The notes under the pieces were generated by a model. The model had not been told where the DNA came from. It did not search any database and was given only the letters and a program-made list of their open reading frames with translations. Shown piece by piece: positions 52,211 to 54,036 of a stretch of DNA of 54,036 bases. Made by a program: the position numbers and the translations under genes. The stretch is from the NCBI GenBank assembly GCA_027452245.1, contig DAIDGW010000247.1:1-54036 (forward strand), in the 5' to 3' direction. The DNA is from Acidobacteriaceae bacterium (GTDB lineage: Bacteria; Acidobacteriota; Terriglobia; Terriglobales; Acidobacteriaceae). Position 1 is the first letter of the stretch. Each line of letters starts with the position of its first letter.

Positions 52211-52419
52211 GCCCTGATTTGATTATCGGGCGCTAAGCCACGCAGAGTCAACGCAATCAGCGAAACTGAGATGCGTCCCGCAGCAGCGCAAACGGTGCGA
52301 TTCCCGATCGCAGCGCGGTTTCTTGGACGGCATCCGCCTTTCAATTGTTATATACTTGCCGCCCCGGAGTCCCTCCCCTCCTGGTCTGGGTCCTGCATTT
52401 CCTTTTTTAGGAGTCGGCA

Positions 52420-53874
52420 ATGAGGGGTTATTGCGTACATCGAAGCGCCAGGTTCTTGTTCGCATTGACTACAGCAGCCATTCTCGCGGCCTTCTCCAGC
52501 TCTGCCGCCGCGCAGCTTTTGACGCGGTCAGTTTATTCAGCTGGCCATGCCACCTGCTGTGTCGTCACTGCCGACTTTAACCGCGACGGGATCATGGATA
52601 TGGCCGTGGGCTCATTCGAGGGTACCTCGGCTCTGCAGGTGTTTCTGGGAAAGGGGGATGGCACATTTCAGTCGCCGGTAGCCTATGACGCGGGCACGGG
52701 CGCCAATGCTCTGGCCACGGCCGATCTCAACCACGATGGCATCCCCGACTTGGTGGTGGCGAACGATGTGGGCGAAAGCGTCACGGTGCTGTTGGGCAAA
52801 GGCGACGGCACCTTTCAAGCTCGCGTAACCTATCCCATACCCTCGGTGGCGGCATCGGTAGTCTTGGGAGATTTCAACGGCGACGGCAACCTCGACATTG
52901 CAACGACGGATCAGTCTGACTTATACAGCTTCTGCGCATGCGTCAGCGTGCTGCTGGGAAATGGCGACGGCACCTTCCGGGAGCCGGCCATTATCACATA
53001 CCCGCCCTACAGCCTGCCGCAGGGTCTGGCGGCTGGTTACTTCAACGGTGGCAAGAATCGAGACCTGGCCGTAACTCTGGGATTCATCAGCTCCGACACA
53101 GTGCAAATCCTGCTGGGAAACGGCGACGGCACGTTCACCCTAGGCGCGAGCTATGCGATTGGACCAAGCTCAACGTCGATCGTAGCGGCCGACCTGCGCA
53201 AGAATGGTAAAACGGATCTTGCGGTGGCCGAGTCCGAGGGGGTTGGAATTGCCGTTCTACTCGGCAACGGCGACGGCACGTTTAAGCAACCGGTTGAATA
53301 TAGTACTGACTTTCCTTTGGCCGTTGCTGTCGGGGACATGAACGGCGACGGCATACCGGACCTGGTGGCTGCCGGCAATTTTAATAAAGGGTGGGTGTAC
53401 GTCTTCTCTGGCAATGGCGATGGTACGTTCCGCAACCCAGGAATTTTTCGCCAAGTTGGCTTGTTCATAAGGGACTTGGCGCTGGCCGACTTCAACGGCG
53501 ACCACCAGCTTGACGTAACTGTGGCTGACCAAGACGGCTCCGGCGAGTACGTGCTCCTGAACACGGGATATGTTTCCTTTTCGCCGGTTACGCCATTAAG
53601 TTTCGGGAATCAGCAGGTCGGCACGACCAGCCCGCCCCAAACGGTCACCATGACTAACAAAGGCAAAACGGCACTGGCAATCCATTCCGTCAAAACGACC
53701 GGCCAGTTCAGCGCGACTTCAAACTGCCGCATGACCTTGGGGCCGAGTGCCAGTTGCACGATCAGCGTGACATTTTCGCCAATGAGTGCAGGGCTGAAAT
53801 CCGGCACGGTGCAAATCAACGACAGCGAATCCACGCAACGTCAGGTCATCTCGCTCAGCGGCACGGGATACTAG
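52420..53874 (+). CDS. Secreted FG-GAP/VCBS repeat protein with ASH-type C-terminal domain
   Basis: A 484-residue exported protein. The signal peptide (FLFALTTAAILAAFSSSAAAQ) is followed by six to seven FG-GAP/VCBS repeats, each with DFNxDGxxD calcium-binding-like loops and [KN]GDGTF: at least six GDGTF copies. A C-terminal beta-sandwich (LSFGNQQVGTTSPPQTVTMTNKG ... SISLSGTG type) is of the choice-of-anchor/ASH class. It probably forms a seven-bladed integrin-like propeller in the periplasm or outside the cell. Such genes are greatly expanded in Acidobacteriota; the function is unknown. AGGAG lies 9 bases upstream of the ATG. Confidence 0.9.
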   Translation: MRGYCVHRSARFLFALTTAAILAAFSSSAAAQLLTRSVYSAGHATCCVVTADFNRDGIMDMAVGSFEGTSALQVFLGKGDGTFQSPVAYDAGTGANALATADLNHDGIPDLVVANDVGESVTVLLGKGDGTFQARVTYPIPSVAASVVLGDFNGDGNLDIATTDQSDLYSFCACVSVLLGNGDGTFREPAIITYPPYSLPQGLAAGYFNGGKNRDLAVTLGFISSDTVQILLGNGDGTFTLGASYAIGPSSTSIVAADLRKNGKTDLAVAESEGVGIAVLLGNGDGTFKQPVEYSTDFPLAVAVGDMNGDGIPDLVAAGNFNKGWVYVFSGNGDGTFRNPGIFRQVGLFIRDLALADFNGDHQLDVTVADQDGSGEYVLLNTGYVSFSPVTPLSFGNQQVGTTSPPQTVTMTNKGKTALAIHSVKTTGQFSATSNCRMTLGPSASCTISVTFSPMSAGLKSGTVQINDSESTQRQVISLSGTGY

Positions 53875-53922
53875 ACGGTTCGTTTATATGCCGATATTCA
53901 GGAAACGAATTGCGGGGTGTCT

Positions 53923-54036
53923 GTGAAACGAATGGCTGGATCGATTCTCACAATAGCACTGGCGACCGGTCTCCTCTTCTGCGCCAATCCATCGGAGGCT
54001 CAGCTGGAATCGCGCTTAAACGTTCCCATTACTACC
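53923..54036 (+). CDS. Start of a secreted protein, cut by the window edge
   Basis: An open frame from GTG 53923 (or ATG 53932) runs to the end of the window: 38 codons giving a basic start (KR), a hydrophobic stretch SILTIALATGLLFCA and a cleavage-like SEAQ. It looks like a signal peptide of another exported protein following the FG-GAP gene by 48 bases. Nothing can be said of its function. Confidence 0.5.
   Translation, partial: MKRMAGSILTIALATGLLFCANPSEAQLESRLNVPITT

Noticed and set aside
52420-53874. FG-GAP DNA repeats as a CRISPR-like or satellite array
   Set aside because: The repetition follows protein-level NGDGTF blades with diverged codons and irregular spacing, as expected for a propeller gene.

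Overview
The window (about 58% G+C by eye) reads as a chromosomal segment of a soil-type Acidobacteriota, probably Terriglobia/Koribacter-like. Support for this: an Oar-like TonB receptor with an N-terminal carboxypeptidase-regulatory domain, an FG-GAP protein with repeated NGDGTF motifs and an ASH-type tail, many 4-8 nt translational overlaps, and the mix of families. Taxonomy is an inference from gene content; no rRNA is present.

Layout. 1-500: repeated motif suggestive of an IS481-type element end, a tRNA-Phe with its promoter, and a long perfect hairpin. 500-5661: outer-membrane porin (with a Pho-box-like upstream array), a rhodanese/TlpA pair, PilZ protein, exported amidase. 5781-16836: a carbohydrate-utilisation locus on the minus strand (beta-propeller glycosidase, TonB receptor, glycoside hydrolase, ROK kinase, SIS isomerase/deaminase, FucP/NagP-type permease) facing a divergent GntR/UTRA regulator. 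17185-18507: MFS exporter.

18652-28514 is the most unusual part. A near-consensus sigma-54 promoter precedes a tightly packed seven-gene operon: small membrane protein, Cys-rich GcvH-like protein, membrane-anchored pentahaem cytochrome c, a short molybdopterin-oxidoreductase-like subunit, a four-cluster ferredoxin subunit, an NrfD quinone subunit, and a second membrane-anchored GcvH-like protein. Convergent to it lies an operon of haem-binding sensor kinase, archaemetzincin-type metalloprotease and NtrC-type sigma-54 activator, joined by 4-nt overlaps. I read the whole as a membrane quinone-linked redox complex (Qrc/alternative-complex-III-like) with lipoyl-carrier-like subunits, switched on through its own redox/haem two-component system. 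The assembly of parts is seen; the function is inferred.

28808-37436: phosphoketolase and acetate kinase (convergent), MFS transporter, a YetF(DUF421)-TM protein-YetF triplet, an enolase-superfamily enzyme and an Anabaena-sensory-rhodopsin-transducer homologue without rhodopsin. 37457-43520: fused NapH/NapG-like polyferredoxin, DUF362 protein, PQQ/cytochrome c dehydrogenase-like lipoprotein, orphan MacB-type permease. 43669-46344: PRC/MgtE_N/CBS protein and a divergent Nramp-related transporter. 46500-52210: minus-strand maintenance genes (Nudix, thioredoxin-like, free-Met-sulfoxide reductase; then BtuF-like, IscU-like, HAD phosphatase, MocA-like, XdhC-like). 52420-end: FG-GAP protein and the start of another secreted protein cut by the window edge. 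No CRISPR array, prophage, rRNA or intact transposase was seen.
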